Part shown: positions 62,547 to 64,000 of the stretch, piece after piece
Position numbering within the stretch: the stretch's first letter is position 1
How the letters are laid out: each line of letters opens with the position of its first letter
From: Castanea sativa
Lineage: Eukaryota > Streptophyta > Magnoliopsida > Fagales > Fagaceae
Assembly: GCF_040712315.1 (NCBI RefSeq)
Contig: NC_134015.1
Location: 9,568,945-9,632,944, forward strand
DNA length: 64,000 nucleotides
Direction of reading: 5' to 3'
The notes under the pieces: generated by a model
Database searches by the model: none
Told to the model about the DNA's origin: nothing
What the model saw: the letters and a program-made list of their open reading frames with translations, nothing else
Position numbers and translations under genes: made by a program

Positions 62547-64000
62547 ACAAATGAAACTGAATGCTTGATTAATGTGCTCCCTGTGGCGGAAAAATCAGTA
62601 TATTGCAATTCTCTACACCTTCTCAAGATTGGTTTAAGGATGAAAATCAATTCTAAATTATTAAATATGCTGGAAAGAAGAATTGCTTCCATGTAGTAGC
62701 AATGTCATGTTCCTGATTTCTTGGTTAAGAACTATGGAGACAATGAAAGTGGTTATGATGTGAGCGTTGTTATAGGGGTGTAGAATCTTATGTTTCCAGC
62801 AAACCCGCACCAAAAATATTTGCAGCTGGATGGTTGATAGATGGTTTTCTTATGATAGTTGCAGGGGATGAAAACCTTGGTGCAAAAAGTTCTCATTCAC
62901 TTGCTGAAGCAATGCCAATAGATGCTTGGTATTGTGATAACAACCTTTATGGAGCCATTGTCATTTTATCTCCAGGTATGGAAAATATTTCGTTCCTATT
63001 GATCATTACATCATCTGAAAATTGAGCTTTTGATACATGCAAAATCATAAATTTAGGATTTACTTTGACTAAGAATCATTGTAATATCATATTTGTGTTT
63101 TTTTATTGAATATATTAAAGCTTAGTGGCTATTAATCTCCTTAGATAAACTTCAAAGCCTTGCTCTGCACAATTAGTGTTGTTTTTGAATGACATGCATT
63201 TTATTGATGGACTTTAAGAACATGCAACTTCACCTTTCGACCAATCACAGAAGCAGTAAAATTTAAGTTGCAAATGACCATTCTTTTGGGACCAATTATG
63301 TAGGCACACCCTAGCGTGAATGAAGAAGAAAAAGTATGTATGTAGAACCCTGAAACACCATAGACTATCACAAGAAGCGAAAGAGTTAAAGATAATGTAG
63401 AAAGAGATTGACACAATGAAAGTGCAACTGATTGAATTACAAATGTGTAAGCTAAATCTGCAAAGACAAGCGAAGAGATCCGGTCAAACCAGAAGGGAAA
63501 ACTCAGCTTTGTAAAGAAGAGAATTCTGGTTCAAAATCTGATTTGTATTTGTTGAAACTGAAGTGTCCCTTGTTAATTTTTAGGATTCTTTTTCGAGAAA
63601 ATATGAAAGTTATTTTTTGTTAAATTAAAATTATATATTTGCCTCTTAATATTTTGCAGTGAAAAAAAGAAAAAAAGAAAAGGAATTTCTCAGCACCATG
63701 ACCAAGCTATTTATGTCATACTCCTTATGACGGTTACATTGTGTTAGAGAACTCTCTGTTCCTATCTCCAAGACTAGTCAATTAAGTTGTACCATTAAAT
63801 TTCTTGTGTGCGGATGATTGTATTACATTTTGTAAATGATATTTCCATCCAAAATAAGAAAAGAAAACCAATGTGACGGATGCTCTATTTTTATGTTCTT
63901 GCAATGTGGGTTGGCAGCCGTTACTTGTACTTAAAACACTTGACCCAACTGTTTTCCATTTTAAATTTGTAATGCAACTTGGACAACTCATTGTTGTAAT
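62547..64000. other. Intergenic, no recognised gene
   Basis: A plus-strand open frame at 62834-63025 (63 codons, with DAWYCDNNLYGAIVILSPG followed by GTATGG, a possible splice donor) is less AT-biased than its surroundings, but I recognise no family. The rest is AT-rich and featureless to the window end. Confidence 0.45.

Overview
This is nuclear DNA from a dicotyledonous, probably woody, plant. The signs are intron-rich genes with GT-AG introns, very AT-rich intergenic DNA, long AT/CT microsatellites, and many class I and class II transposon relics. Parts of the retroelement internal gene resemble sequences I associate with Fagales-type genomes, but that is recollection, not a search result. 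All exon models were assembled by hand from reading-frame continuity, splice consensus and protein-family similarity.

Layout. (1) 2176-10900, minus strand: a complete 23-exon gene for a peroxisomal long-chain acyl-CoA synthetase (LACS6-like, 699 aa) with an N-terminal PTS2 signal. (2) 10901-14734: intergenic, with local tandem duplications and a hAT-like non-autonomous element. (3) 14735-24969: a nearly full-length Ty3/Gypsy Tat-lineage LTR retrotransposon (10.2 kb, 569-bp LTRs, TATAT target duplication), inserted in an (AT)n microsatellite. Its gag-pol genes lie on the minus strand and are broken by stops and frameshifts. Downstream of integrase it carries a 44-bp hairpin-containing tandem array and a multi-exon gene on the opposite strand with its own TATA box. 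(4) 27591-28255: two adjacent MITEs of one family. (5) 28568-43453, plus strand: a complete 11-exon glycoside hydrolase family 2 gene, the plant mannosylglycoprotein endo-beta-mannosidase (973 aa). Its large introns hold three antisense LINE fragments, a TRIM element, LTR-like debris and a long hairpin. (6) 43880-49786: a 5'-truncated LINE, then a tandem duplication of about 2.6 kb whose breakpoint sits in the LINE tail. The first copy alone carries a 428-bp inverted-repeat insertion with a 5-bp target duplication. (7) 52291-53984, plus strand: an intronless DC1-domain gene with one frameshift. (8) 54000-64000: diverged repeat units derived from the DC1 flank, a LINE 3' end with an RNase H domain, a probable solo LTR, and a short DC1 relic at 62415-62546.

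The three host genes (fatty acyl activation for peroxisomal beta-oxidation, N-glycan trimming, DC1 zinc-finger signalling) have no evident pathway link and do not form a cluster. The most unusual biology is the retroelement's convergent layout: broken gag-pol on one strand, a spliced gene with its own promoter on the other, and a hairpin-repeat array between them. Next is the palindromic insertion at 45473-45900, whose empty site is preserved in the neighbouring duplicate.
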